Source: Chrysemys picta bellii (Eukaryota; Chordata; Testudines; Emydidae). Taken from it: a stretch of DNA of 64,000 bases. The notes beneath the pieces were generated by a model. It was not told the origin of the DNA. It was given only the letters and a program-made list of their open reading frames with translations, and did no database searches. How positions within the stretch are numbered: position 1 is the stretch's first letter; each line of letters begins with the position of its first letter. The DNA lies in the NCBI RefSeq assembly GCF_011386835.1, contig NC_088791.1, positions 57,431,498 to 57,495,497 of the forward strand, given 5' to 3'. This document shows, in pieces, positions 33,011 to 43,859 of the stretch. The translations under genes and the position numbers were made by a program.

Positions 33011-33489
33011 AGACAACCCCTTGCAGTCAGGCTAACCCCTGATACTTGTCTCTCTCATATCCTGGGACCAACACAGCTACCACAATACTGCAAACAACAA
33101 TGAATACTAGAATGCTGACATTGTACTAGCTGTTTTGCAAACACAAGTGTTGTCTGTGATCATAAATCAGATACAGTTTATCTGATCCTCCATTATCCAG
33201 ATCTCTGTATTAACCAAACAGCCAGCTCTCACACAGGAATATGGGAAATTGATATCACCTCCATGGCAACACTACTGTAACCATTGTGTCTTTTCAGCCT
33301 TTTAAAATGACTGTGATTACTAAACAAAAATGTGTAGTGCTGTCATTGAATGCTAAAATAGATTATTAATAGATTTTTAAAAAAGGAGAGTCATTGGCAA
33401 AAATAGCCAAGATTATAACATTGGAAAAAGCACAGTATTGGATTTCAAACACCATGCCAAGCAAATTCTTATATATAGCATGAATAACT

Positions 33490-34260
33490 CTGCATCCCAG
33501 AAGATTATGAAGCAACCGAAGGATGCTGGTCTAGATGAAGCCCTTTATCGGTGGCTTATAAAGGCGAGGGAGAAAGGCATTCCTGTGTGGTCCTTTACCA
33601 TGCGAGAAGGCTAAGAGCTTAATTGAACTTGAGGAGGGTACAGATGTTTCTCTGCTAGTCAGGGATGGTTCAGACAGTTTAAAAAGCATTATGACATCCA
33701 ACAACTAAGTCATAAGGGAAAAGCTGTCTGCTGATTTGGGAGTTATTTCTATCAAAAAATTGTAAGATATCTTAGCCAAGCATAACTTGTCACCGGAACA
33801 AGTTTACAACTGTGATGAGACTGGTTTGTATTGGAAGATGTTGCCATCAAAAACACTTGCTGCCAGAATGGAAAGATCTGCATCTGGCTACAATCAGAGC
33901 AAAGAACATTTGACAATCCTGGCCTGTGCTAATGCCAGTGGCACATGCAAGTTTCAATTAACTGTCATTGGTAAAGCAATGAATCTGCATGTGCTTAAAA
34001 ATGCAAACATGAATGCTTTGCACGTAATCTACAAATCACAGGGAAAAGCATGGATGGACAGTGCTTTGTTTCATGATTTGGTTTTATAAAACTTTTGTAA
34101 CAAACGTATGGGCGCATCTAAATTAAAGTAACATCCCACCGAAAGTTATCTTACTTCTGGACAATGCACCAGCTCACCTTGATGAGAGAGAAGTTACCTC
34201 CCAAGATGACCCGATCTTCTGTTTTTTTTCCTCCCTCCAAACGTAACATCTCTTGTGCAG
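33490..34260 (+). pseudogene. Tigger-like transposase, N-terminal and DDE part
   Basis: Broken frames begin near 33490 with a helix-turn-helix-like stretch containing DEALYRWLIKAREKGIPV, the CENP-B-type DNA-binding part. The open frame 33787-34089 has QVYNCDETGLYWKMLPSKT, with the first catalytic Asp, then LTILACANASG and KAWMDSALFHDL. Near 34155 the sequence reads LLLDNAPAH, with the second catalytic Asp. These are hallmark blocks of the pogo/Tigger branch of Tc1-mariner transposases. Stops and frameshifts separate the pieces. Confidence 0.85.
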
Positions 34261-34317
34261 CCTATGAACCAGGGCATGCTGGAGAGTCTAAAACAGCACT
34301 ATAAATAATAATGGAGA

Positions 34318-34497
34318 TATCCCATCTCCTAGAACTGGAAGGGACCTTGAAAGGTCATCGAGTCCAGCCCCCTGCCTTCACTAGCAGGACCAAGTACTGA
34401 TTTTGCCCCAGATTCCCAAGTGGCCCCCTCAAGGATTGAACTCACAACCCTGGGTTTAGCAGGCCAATGCTCAAACCACTGAGCTATCCCTCCCCCC
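34318..34497 (-). mobile_element. tRNA-derived turtle SINE, minus
   Basis: On the minus strand the element begins with 'ggagggatagctcagtggtt' (A box) and 'ggttgtgagttcaatcc' (B box). A middle 'tgagggggccacttggga' follows, then 'agcaggactcgatgacc'-type CR1-like tail sequence ending near 'ggtcccttccagttct'. The same SINE lies plus-strand at 62846-63043. It interrupts the Tigger transposase. The tRNA-like head serves as a polymerase III promoter and is not a functional tRNA. Confidence 0.85.
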
Positions 34498-34499
34498 AG

Positions 34500-35024
34500 A
34501 AGCATAAACAGAATCTGCTTAATCAATTACTGATGTCTGATGAAGCAGCTGAGAATAAAGGCAACATGTTGCAGCACTGGACAAAATCAATATCAAGGAT
34601 GCTATATAAGGGGTTGCAGAGGCATGGGAAGACATCCCCACAACAACCTTGCAAAAATTGTGGAAAAATCTGTGGCCTGAAGTTACTGCTGACACTCAGG
34701 AAAGTGAACTTGCAGCTGCAACAGCAGCATTGGCAGCTGAAGAAGAGACCAATGCATTTGTTGACCTCCTCCACAGACTTCCTGACCACAGAAGTTGATG
34801 ATGACATTGTAGATTGGCTTGAAAATTATGCTAATGACCTTATCCATCAGTTACTGGATGGTGCGGAAATCAGACAGACTGTACTACATGCTGACACCAA
34901 TGATGAAGCTCAAGATTCTGCCAAGGAAGAATTGACGGGAAAACATTCTCACCAACAGCAGGAAACCTCTTCCTTCCATACTTGGAGCAACAGCCTGATA
35001 CCGACCCCACTGAACTGTTGTTGA
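34500..35024 (+). pseudogene. Tigger-like transposase, C-terminal part
   Basis: The frame continues the transposase after the SINE. 'LLNQLLMSDEA' corresponds to the region after the last catalytic block, and a shifted frame at about 34620-34690 gives the 'TTLQKLWKNLWPEV' type block typical of Tigger C-termini. Later residues include DDDIVDWLENYANDL. It is not expected to make a protein. It proves that the two parts around the SINE were once contiguous. Confidence 0.75.
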
Positions 35025-35757
35025 TGATCACAAAACAAAGAGGAGAACTTCTCATCTAAAACAATGTAAACTGTCAGATTTTTTCCAGTCATTATAAATG
35101 TGAGTGCTGCTGTTTCTACCGCTGTGCTGTATACAGTACTGTATTTTTATTTGATACTTTATGCATATTATGTATTGCTATTGTTGTTAGTTGTCACCAT
35201 TAGTATTGCTGTCGTTGCAATTTAAAATGATCATTTCTGCATTTTTGAAAACTGCTACTCTTTACTAGAAGTAACGGTTCATGTACTCTGTAAATAAAGA
35301 AAAGAGCTATGATTTGATGTTTTGTAATGATTATCATTTTGCATTTTTTTAAATATTGTACTGTTTGTGATGTTATGTGTAAATAAGCTAAAGAGAGATG
35401 GTGCCTTTTATAACATTAACCAGACCTTGTAGACAGTGCCTATAATGTTCAGGGTTAATGAATAAAGTGTGTAAAAATGATCAATGCAACTTGTTAAAAA
35501 CTCATGTTGGTCTTCCTGTTAATAAATTAACAAAACATTGTTTGCAACAACCAATGGTTTGTATATTCTGTTAAGTAGATAAGAAGAGGGGATATGTTTT
35601 GATGCTTTTCCAGGAAAGGTCAGCTAGTTTAAAAGCAACTCCTCATCTTAAAATAACAGATAGAAAGCTCTTTGCCCCATCTCCTGATTATCCAAATGTT
35701 TGATTATCCAATCTGGTCCCTGTCCCAATTAGATCAGATAAGCAGGATTTTATTGTA

Positions 35758-37110
35758 GTTAAATACTGAAATACTGTTATTTTTGCTATTTGATTCTGGT
35801 AAAATATGAGCACCAGGTTATTTAAATTTGGAAGTAATTCTTGACCTCCCTACCATTCTCTAAACTGTCAAGGAGGTGGGGGGGTGAAATATATAGATAT
35901 GGCAACCCAGAACTTTTTGCTAGAGCCAAACATAACTAGAACTTTAAAAGTTTTAGCTCTTTTCTATTTCTATTGTTTGAGTAGGTTCTATATTTGGCCA
36001 GATGAGTTTGTCCATCTCTAAAACTCATACTGAACTGCTCTCCCCCTTCTAGAAAGAACCTGTAACATTCATTTACATTTGAGTTAGTGCATTTGTAGTC
36101 ACAGTAAAGGGGGGGAACTGTTTTGTTTACTAATGTCAAAGTTCATGTTGAGTTCAGTTATTCTTCCACCTGCCTTAATATCTGATCCAGCTTCCATTAA
36201 AATCAGTAGAAAAACTCTCACTGACTTCCAGGGTCTAAACAAACAAGCTGTGGTAATATCTGGGAACTTCTCCACTCTCACACACGGTTCTGCTCTTCAC
36301 TGGGCACTGAACGTTTCCTCTGACTTTTTGGCGTGTTCTGGTGGCCCTCTTTTCTGCAACCTCTTCCACAAATATCTTTGCAGGGCCCAGGAGGGGCCCA
36401 TCTGCTCACTCTGGGGTCCTGTGAGGCCAGCCCTCTGTTTCGCAATCCACAAAGATCACCCTGAGGAGAGCTGGTTGCTTGCCTATCACTCCACTCCCAT
36501 GCATCAGGACATTAACCAAAGGAGCACGACTGGCACCATAGAGTAGATGTTCATCCTGTTCCTCATGGACAGTAATATTTTGTAGACTGCTCCCTTCTCA
36601 TTTTTGTAATATAATTTCCTGGGTCTCCTCATTATCACTCTCACTGATACTCTCCTTAATTAACTTCAATGTCATCATGTCCATTAAGTGGTTCAGTACT
36701 ATTACCAGACTCATCAGTAACATACTAACATCTCCTTCAACCAGTCCCACAGCATCTGGTCCCTGCCTTTCTGATGACTTGATCCCCCTTAAGTACTTGA
36801 AATTCAATGTTTAATGTAATATCGCATGTGTCTGATGTTTGAAGGAATAATTGACTGACAGGTGGGTGGATAATAAGGAGGATGCTATTTAGTCCTGGTC
36901 ACTGCTCCTGCCTATGTTTGGCCACAACCCCTTGAAAAATGCTGCCTCAATCTAAAATATTTTAAGAGAAGAATCACATCTGATACTACTACTGACTCCC
37001 TTCATTATTTTTGTTTGGTTGGTTGGCTGTTTTTTTGCTGGTGTTATGAAACATTTACCTGTGCGAAGACAGAAAAAACTCTGACCTCCAAGATAGAAGT
37101 TAGAATGGAA
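35758..37110. other. Unassigned sequence
   Basis: I see no supported gene. Overlapping open frames on both strands near 36100-36800 have no domain I recognise. Confidence 0.4.
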
Positions 37111-37183
37111 GGCCAGATTTTCAGCTGCTGTAAATCAGTATAGCTCCACAGAGCCAATTTATATCAACTGAGGATATGATCTG
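37111..37183. repeat. Short palindromic repeat, second copy
   Basis: The start, GGCCAGATTTTCAGCTG, and end, 'caactgaggatatgatctg', are inverted versions of each other with decay. It matches the family at 19871-19936. Confidence 0.6.
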
Positions 37184-37308
37184 CGGTTTCTATTTAGACA
37201 ACTAGCTGAACCATCACTGAATGAAGAAAAAGTTTTTGCCTTGTCATGGAATCACAGTCTAGGTGCTCTGGAACTGCTCTCAGTGAAGTCAGATAGAACT
37301 CCAGCAGA

Positions 37309-38870
37309 TGTAAGCAGGGTCTGAATGAACTGAATGAATTCTCCTGACAGCTAGCTGGGAGGAGGAGAGATTTAAGGGGCAAACTGTATTTACATGAACA
37401 CACCTACTCTGCTTAGCTATCCAGCAGATAAGAGTGGTGTTTCTCAAAGTAATCAACTTTGGCTGGTGTTGGGTTACAAATCACTTTAGTACTGAATGCA
37501 GGGGTAGTGAAAAGCTGTTATCAATGTGTTGTCATTATTGTATGAATGAGGGGGAGCAGAAATGTGCTTAATCTGTCCCAAATGAGGGGGTCACCCTCAG
37601 CAGAAAGGCCCTCATTAAGCCAGGGGCTTGAATGCCAGAGCCCTGTGAAAGTAAAAGGGGTGGGGACAGGTGTCCCAGCCAGATGGTCTGATCTCTCCCT
37701 AGGGATCCCCAGATTGGTTTAACCTGTTCCTTCCCACTGTTCAGAGAAAGCACTAAATAGGCTTCATTAGGGGCCTCTTTGTTATTTTAAATGCTCAATC
37801 AGAGCTGAAATCCCTTGTGGTGGGACCATGTCTGCCCCACCCGCTAAGGACTAAAAATCACTAAGAGACTGACCAGCAGCAGAAGGTGACTGATGGGTGG
37901 CCAGCAGGAGCAGCCAGCAAGAAGGGTGGGTGGCCAGTAACAGCAAGTGCTTAGAGGGCAGAGAAAGCAAGGTGCCTTCTTCCCCGGGTGGGAGGTGAAC
38001 TCACACAGATGCACCTCTGAACCCTGAATCCTCATTGACCAAAGACAACCACTATGAGTGGGGTATGGTGAGGGAGCAGAGGGGGACACAGTGAAGGAAC
38101 TTTTGGTGGTAGAACTCAAGAACATGAGGCAGAAGACACTGCCCCATGCACTCTGGGGTGGGTGTCCTGCTGACAGTTTTATATTTATGAATCCTGCTTG
38201 TGGCATTTTCCCTAATTAATGTCTGGTGACTTCTCTCCTTTCATTAAAAGCTTCTTTTCTACTTTCAGACTCTGTGCTTGAGAGTGGGGAAGTATTGCCT
38301 CTCAGAGGCACCCGGCGGGGGGGTATAATTTTCCCAGGTTACTGGGTGGGGGCTCGAGCGGGTTCTGTGTTCTATCAATGGAAAGGAACCAGGGCCGGCT
38401 CTAGGCACCAGCAAAACAAGCTGGTGCTTGGGGTGGCACATTTTTAGGGGCGGCATGGCCGGCGCCAGAATGCTGCCCCTAAAAATGTGCCCCAGCCGCC
38501 CTAGCTCACCTCCGCTGCTGCTGCCATGGTGCGCGAAACAGCTGATTTGCGCGACGCTACTTGCCCTCCCTCCCAGGCTTTCAAACCTGGGAGGGGGGGA
38601 GACTCTGAGTGGCCGCGGCGCGGGCGCCGCTTCTCTCCCTCCCTCCCTCCTAGGCTTGAGAGACTCGGGGGAGGAGGCAGGGCTGGGGATTTGGCGAAGG
38701 GGCGGAGTTGAGGCGGGGCCGGGGGAGGGGTAATTAAAGAACCGGGGGGGGGGCAGCCAAAATTGTTTTTGCTTTGGGCGTCAAAAATCCTAGAGCCGGC
38801 CCTGAAAGGAACCCCTAGATATTGAACCCAACCCTGGTTGCTGCTGGCTTCACCTGGCAGAAGGGTTACA
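37309..38870 (+). mobile_element. Solo LTR (family 2), second copy with nested MITE
   Basis: The ends are TGTAAGCAGGG and GGGTTACA, as in the copy at 18339-19581. A 415-base hAT MITE at 38390-38804 interrupts it near its 3' end. Without the MITE and its duplication it is about 1.14 kb, close to the other copy. The flanks belong to the LTR of the minus element. A clean target duplication is not visible; the flanks read GCAGA and CACAG. Confidence 0.8.
38390..38804. mobile_element. hAT MITE, CAGGGCCGG family, GC-rich
   Basis: This 415-base element has inverted ends CAGGGCCGGCTCTAGG and CCTAGAGCCGGCCCTG, and an exact 8-base duplication, AAAGGAAC, at 38382-38389 and 38805-38812. That is the hAT signature. 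The interior is GC-rich with internal inverted blocks ('ggcacatttttaggggc' and 'gcccctaaaaatgtgcc'). A relative is at 52393-52796. It has no coding capacity. Confidence 0.92.
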
Positions 38871-38892
38871 CACAGTATGTCTCCCCTCAGGG

Positions 38893-39974
38893 TGTGACGT
38901 TATTGACATAAATTGGGACCATATAGATCATTGTTGCAACCAAGGTCCTGTAGTGGCACCCAAATCTTGTATAAAGGGTGTCAAATGGGGTGTCTAAGAC
39001 AAGGTTATGGTTTACTGGTTATGATTATGCTGTCTATATGTGTGTATCAGTTTTGTAGTTGAAGTTATGAATATTGGCTCTATACTATCTGTATGGCAAA
39101 CTTATGCTATGCTTCTGGGTGACATCCCAGACAAGCTGGGATTAGCTCTGCCTAGCCTGCTTGATGGCCCATTAAAGACCATCAGCTATACAATGGACCC
39201 ATTGAGAGAAGGCAAATATGCCTTCAGACTCAGCAAAGTATGCAGGGACTGGCCCAAGTGACTCCAGGCTCCATTTTGCTGTAATTTTCCACAGTAAGAA
39301 CAAAAAGGTGTTCTTACACCTGGAAAAGACTATATAAGGCTGATGCCTCATCTCCATTTTGTCTTCAATCCTGCTTCTTACCTCTGGAGGGACTTTGCTA
39401 CAAACTGCAGCTCTGAACAAAGGACTGAGGACCCATCCCAGCTGGGGATGTACTCCAGAGACTTGATTTGAACCTGCAGTTTATTCCATCACTGCTACAC
39501 GCCTGAACCAAGAACTTTGCCATTACTGTATGTAATTGATTCCATTTAACCAATTCTAACTCTCATCTCTATCTTTTTCCTTTTATGAATAAACCTTTAG
39601 ATTTTAGATTCTAAAGGATTGGCAACAGCGTGATTTGTGGGTAAGATCTGATTTGTATATTGACCTGGGTCTGGGGCTTGGTCCTTTGGGATCAGAAGAA
39701 CCTTTTTTCTTTTACTTGGGTATTGGTTTTCATAACCATTTGTCCCCATAACGAGTGGTACTGGTGGTGATACTGGGAAACTGGAGTGTCTAAGGAAATT
39801 GCTCGTGAGACTTGCGGTTAGCCAGTGGGGTGAGACCGAAGTCCTCTTAGTCTGGCTGGTTTGGTTTGCCTTAGAGGTGGAAAAACCCCAGCCTTGGGCT
39901 GTAACTGCCCTGTTTGAGCAATTTGTCCTGAGTTGGCACTCTCAGTTGGGTTCCGCCAGAACCGCATCGTCACA
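38893..39974 (+). mobile_element. Solo LTR (family 5)
   Basis: This 1082-base segment starts TGTGACGTTATTG and ends CATCGTCACA, flanked by the exact 5-base repeat CAGGG at 38888-38892 and 39975-39979. A TATA box, 'actatataaggc', lies near 39329 and AATAAA near 39587, so it reads plus. It is inserted in the 3' LTR of the minus-strand element. The target can be seen intact in the 5' LTR at about 41876. Confidence 0.9.
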
Positions 39975-40839
39975 CAGGGCAAGAAGCCTCCTCGGCTTCA
40001 GCACCTCCACGGGTTGACCTCAGAGCATTCAGCACCCCTGCCATCTTGGGGTCTCTGCAATGATCACACAGCCTTGTCCCACCACTTGAGTAACACATAG
40101 GAGAACTGAGGCACACACACAGTATTCAGACAAAATATTAAGAACATTCCAACTTCGTCACATCTGTCCCCCCTTCAAGACCAAACTGAGCGGGGTCACT
40201 TCGGCCTGTGACCTGGGGAAGTTCGAACCCACCAGTTTCCATGCATTCCACAGCATCTCTCCTATTCCTTGGTGGGAGTTACACCAGGCCCTTCCAGTTT
40301 CATGCCCTCCCTTAGGTCTGGTGTGCTTGATGACACTTATAGCCCGCACATGAGGAGGTTTATGTGTCCGGTGCCCTTTTGCCACCCCAAAACCCTTGGG
40401 GTTCAAACTGGAATCAGGTCCTCCCCCTGCCCTCCTGTCTGGAGGGCTGTGATTCGGGCTCTCTTGATTAAAAGACTCCATCTTGACCTTGGTCATCCTC
40501 TAACCAGGAGTCTCTCTCACCAGCAGTGCCCTTCCCGGGGCATCTTGCACCTCAGACAAGGCAATCCTGGTTGGCAGTCGTCCTGCCCTATGTCTCCCCA
40601 CACTCAGCTGAGGTCTCAGCTCCCACCCCACTGATAGCTTCAGTCCTAGCCAATTGGTTCCCTGGATTCAAATTCAAATCCTTGACCATTACAGGATCAG
40701 GGCCTGGATTCTGTCTCAAAGAGACACAGTCATTCCCCAAAAAGATGTCAAGCTGATATTTTGGAGGACTCCAACTACTAGCCACCCTGCTCCTTCCTTT
40801 GTCTGCACCAGGATCTGAGCCATAGGCAGGGCAAATGGC

Positions 40840-41010
40840 TTCATACTTGGGACCTTCACCTAGGTCACACAGCCCTTCGGCATCTGGTGAGGCTGCACCA
40901 CCCGGGGTCTGACCAGAGTTCTCTTTGTCCCAGAATCTTGCCACTCCAGGAACGTCTCCCCATTGACCACCATCTTCTGCTCCCACTGGGGAGCAAAGGG
41001 CCTGAGCCGA
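40840..41010 (-). pseudogene. Retroviral-type aspartic protease remnant
   Basis: On the minus strand, at about 41000-40900, the sequence reads VNGETFLEWQDSGTKRTLV. The DSGT motif is the catalytic aspartate motif of retropepsins, preceded by the usual flap-side 'vnG...' strand. It lies in a frame different from the neighbouring gag-like frame, so expression would have needed a shift or decay has moved it. The downstream frame reaches about 40588. Confidence 0.68.
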
Positions 41011-41179
41011 GGAGAGTACAACCACACATATTGCTGGGGCTGGGCGTGGAAGCCTGTCTACCCCCTGCCCATCTGGCTAAAGGCTTGTATGGCCTGGGGA
41101 CCCAGCAACGGAGCTAGATACCGGAGCTTTTCTGAAGGGTCAACCTGGTTCAAATTGCAAGTCTTCTCAAAGGCAGTGA

Positions 41180-41730
41180 GGTAGGCATCCATATTCCCCC
41201 TCCTTAAAATGGGCCAACAATTTAATATCTAGGTTCCTTGCAGAATTGGCAATCCAGAGTCTATCCCTACTCACCAATGGGGGAGTCCCTCTGCCTCTCT
41301 GCTCAGCCATCACCAGTTCATGCTGCCGCTGCCTCTCCTGCTGTTTTTCCTCGTGCTTTTGCTGTTTCTCACGGTCCTCTCATTCCTTCTCATGCTCCTC
41401 CAGTTCATTTAGTCTCAACTCCAATTCTATCCATCTCAGATCCACTGACGGGAAACACGGTGAAGACCCCCTGTTGTCTGGGCACACAGCTCTTAGGGAT
41501 GCCCAGCTGCCACTCCAGCTGCTCCCAAACCTTTTTGTAGCCCCATTTGGGTCAGGATCCTGCTCCTTAGAACAATCATCCTCCTCCAGATGTGCAATCA
41601 GATGCCCCTTGATGATCTTTCCAATGCGTAACCCTCTCCCTCTGCACAGGTCTACAATGTCCTTAAGACAGTTATATGCCATTTTCCACTGTTTCCTCTT
41701 ATTTCCCTTTGTCTTACTGCTCCCAATCAC
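41180..41730 (-). pseudogene. gag-like coding remnant with coiled coil
   Basis: The minus frame from 41730 contains MAYNCLKDIVDLCRGRGL and IGKIIKGHLIAHLEEDD, then a charged Glu/Lys/Gln-rich helix (RLNELEEHEKE, continuing past a stop with repeated 'EKQQ' segments) that looks like a coiled coil. Near 41210 a 'HFKEGEYGCL' stretch parallels gag assembly domains of vertebrate gypsy-like elements. Stops and shifts end it. Position just inside the 5' LTR supports gag. Exact family uncertain. Confidence 0.6.
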
Positions 41731-41798
41731 TTATTGCAGGATGCTCCTGGTGCCCTCAGCAGCCAACCGTCCACGAGGTGCAGTTCATCCCACCAGCA

Positions 41799-42540
41799 GT
41801 CATAGAGTCAGTCTTGGTGCTCTGGAACTACTCTCAATGAAGTCAGACAGGACTCTAGCATAGTATGTCTCCCCTCAGGGCACACTTTCACCAGGCAAGA
41901 AGCCTCCTTAGCTTCAGCGCCTCCCGGATCTGGCCTCAGAACATTCAGCACCCCTGTTCACACCTGAATGGAATGCCTGGGAAAGCCTTATACACACCCC
42001 ACAGAGCCATGCATCCCAACTTCACAGTCAGTAATGACTCTCAGACAGCGTTGTAAAACAGAAGGGTTTATTAGTTGTCGGGAACACAGAGTAGAACAGA
42101 TCTTGTTAGCACAGAAAGCAGGAAGTTACAGCAAAGTCCATCTTGGAGGGGAGAGAATCAGAGCCCAGAGCCCTGGGCTCTGCCCCTGAGTCCCAAACCA
42201 GGAGACTGACCAGCTTCTGGCAGCCTGGCCTCAGTCATGACCCTCTGCCCCACCTCCTCCCTTTGTCTCTCACCTGGCCTGCACCTCTCATTTTGCTCTC
42301 CACCACCTCTGGCTGATTCTGGCAGAGGATGGGCCCCAGATATCAGTTGCCAGGATACAAAGTGTCAGCCACTGTGTGTGCCCTGGCAGCCAGATGGCAG
42401 TCACACTTGCTCTCTTGGGGTTTCTGTAATGATCACAAACCCTTCTCCCACAACCTAGATACTTGAGTAACACATAGGGGAAACTGAGGCACACACACAG
42501 TATTCAGATAAAACTTTAAGAACATTCACATTTTATCAGA
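41799..42540 (-). mobile_element. 5' LTR of the minus element
   Basis: About 742 bases on the minus strand, starting TCTGATAAAATG (decayed TGTGA) and ending ATGAC. A TGG-beginning candidate primer-binding site follows on the minus strand at about 41780-41797. It aligns with the pieces of the 3' LTR at 37243-37308, 38871-38892 and 39975-40162. It retains the sites where the two LTRs inserted in its partner. Confidence 0.7.
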
Positions 42541-43192
42541 CCTTCTACTGGTGCTGCGGTTTTCTGGTTCTGCAGAAATTCTAGCCTGCACAATCAAACA
42601 ACACAATACCTTCCACTTAGAGATAGATGAAAATGCTGCTAGGGGAAACTTCTTGAGAGGGCTATTTGTCACCCAAACAAGGATAGTCTCTCATTTAAGA
42701 ACTTTAATCCCATATGTTCTCCATATTTATACTAACAGTGACATTTTATGGAGTTTCAGTATTTTATACGGACAGCTAAAATATCTCAAAGTAATAGGCT
42801 AAGCTTTGATAATGAACTAAAAAAAAGTAAACATTGAAATAAGTTTGTAACATTGTCAGTAAAGACATACAGAATCTCTAACAGATCCATGGTGCATTTA
42901 CTTCTGGAAAAAATATTCTAGATATAATAAGATCAACTATATGTATTGTATTAGACACAGGTTTATTGGTCCTATCTTGGTTTGGTGGCCTTTTAACTCA
43001 AGTCAACTTTGCTTTACAATTGAAGAGATCACAAATTACTACATGTAGGAAGACTGGCACTGTGATCAAAGGATGCTAACAATTTAATGAGCATAGAGCT
43101 GAAATGCCCTCATATCCAACTGGAGGACGGTGCTGCAGGTCAGTATTAAGATCAATATACGGAGCAATACAGTCAACCCTGTGTTGTGACAC

Positions 43193-43226
<34 letters not shown>

Positions 43227-43859
43227 TGGAGTAAATCCTGACAAAGGTCATCCTTATTTAACCTTGCATTATGAAATGGCTTAGTCTCTGCCTCCTAGCT
43301 GTTAAAAATCTATCACATGATAGGGTCACTAGTCAAAAATTAGTTCCGCACATGTCTGGCTCATGCTCGAAGCACACTTTTAATGATTTGAGTCACATGA
43401 GTCACACATTTGCTAGTGGGCAAAAAAAATTATTAAAAACTAGGCTGAGTTTTCCAGCCAATATTTATTGCACAAAACAGACTAAGGGTGATATTTTCAA
43501 AGACACAAAAGGCAGTTAGTTCTCCAACTCCCATTGAAAGTCAGGGGGAGCTGGAGTTGGCAACCTAGCCCCTATTTTGTCTTTGGATAATCTCCTTCTA
43601 AATGTTATACTGTACATGCCCTTTAGTTGATTATACTACACACAAAATACAGAAATCTCCCTCTAAATGATATTCTCAAGAAAGTAGCACTTTTGCTGGG
43701 ATGAGGGATTCTACCAGTATAACCTTTAGTAAATGTTAGGTTTCATCTCTACTTTTATAAATTACTATTTACACAGTCAAGTGGTACCAAATTTTCAAAA
43801 GAGCTCAGCACCCAAACTGCTTTAGAGTGACGATTGCAACATGGGTGGTCAGAGAAGGA
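42541..43859. other. Unassigned sequence with a dinucleotide repeat
   Basis: I recognise no gene. The only clear features are the CT repeat at 43193-43220 and AT-rich sequence. Confidence 0.45.
43193..43220. repeat. (CT)14 microsatellite
   Basis: Fourteen uninterrupted CT units in plus orientation. It is likely to be length-polymorphic. Confidence 0.95.

Larger units (their letters stand above)
30845..33044 (-). mobile_element. Penelope-like element A, 5'-inverted insertion
   Basis: The insertion is bounded by an exact 13-base repeat, CTTGTCTCTCTCA, at 30832-30844 and 33045-33057. Its 3' end and endonuclease lie on the minus strand (31755 down to 30845). The reverse transcriptase segment lies inverted, on the plus strand, at 31753-33010. 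This is the layout of a twin-primed, 5'-inverted retrotransposon insertion: the sense 3' part plus an inverted upstream part. A MITE at 30880-31169 is nested in the terminus. It sits inside element B. Confidence 0.88.
30382..33105 (+). mobile_element. Older Penelope-like element B, 3' part, interrupted
   Basis: The older element resumes on both sides of a younger insertion. Left of it, 30420-30620 is a remnant of the C-terminal part of a GIY-YIG endonuclease, with frames such as DLSVIILKGNLHN that parallel the DLKVTIIEQKNF block of the younger element. Then comes a 3' untranslated region with 'gaagagctctgtgaagc' and 'gaaagcttgtctctt', a hammerhead-like layout. Right of it, at 33058-33105, the terminus continues with 'cctgggaccaacacagc'. 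The interruption is defined by a 13-base duplication. Confidence 0.7.
33174..35757 (+). mobile_element. Tigger/pogo-like DNA transposon
   Basis: A decayed 2.6 kb element carries pogo-type transposase fragments in plus orientation. Its ends share inverted blocks: CAGTTTATCTGATC near 33174 on the left, and 'gatcagataagcaggatttt' near 35733 on the right, each associated with 'ttatcc' or 'ggataa' sequence. The exact termini and the expected TA duplication are not fixed. A SINE is nested at 34318-34497. After the transposase, 35040-35500 is AT-rich 3' sequence. Confidence 0.7.
37243..40162 (-). mobile_element. 3' LTR of the minus element, with two LTRs inserted
   Basis: The LTR starts on the minus strand at 40162 (TGTGACGAAG) and ends near 37243. 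It is split by the family 2 LTR at 37309-38870 and by another LTR at 38893-39974. The small leftover between them, 38871-38892, still matches the 5' LTR ('cagtatgtctcccctcaggg' compared with 'tagtatgtctcccctcaggg'). After removing insertions, about 280 bases remain, so it is also shorter than the 742-base 5' LTR through deletion. Confidence 0.72.
37243..42540 (-). mobile_element. LTR retroelement with gag-pro and no polymerase, minus
   Basis: A minus-strand element with LTRs at 41799-42540 (5') and 37243-40162 (3', heavily interrupted). Both LTRs share 'ttatctgaatactgtg'-like starts and 'gttccagagcacc' near their ends. The internal region is only 1.6 kb, 40163-41798, with gag and protease but no reverse transcriptase or integrase. 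A purine-rich tract, 'aaggggggacag', abuts the 3' LTR on the minus strand. A CCTT at 37239-37242 and 42541-42544 may be the target duplication. This is either a deletion derivative or a non-autonomous family. Confidence 0.75.

Noticed and set aside
41246..41863. A 205-codon plus-strand frame
   Set aside because: It is the antisense shadow of the gag coiled-coil region; Ser/Cys/Phe-rich composition reflects complementary Glu/Lys codons.
43193..43220. A regulatory GAGA-type element
   Set aside because: A pure (CT)14 run without other context is better explained as a microsatellite.
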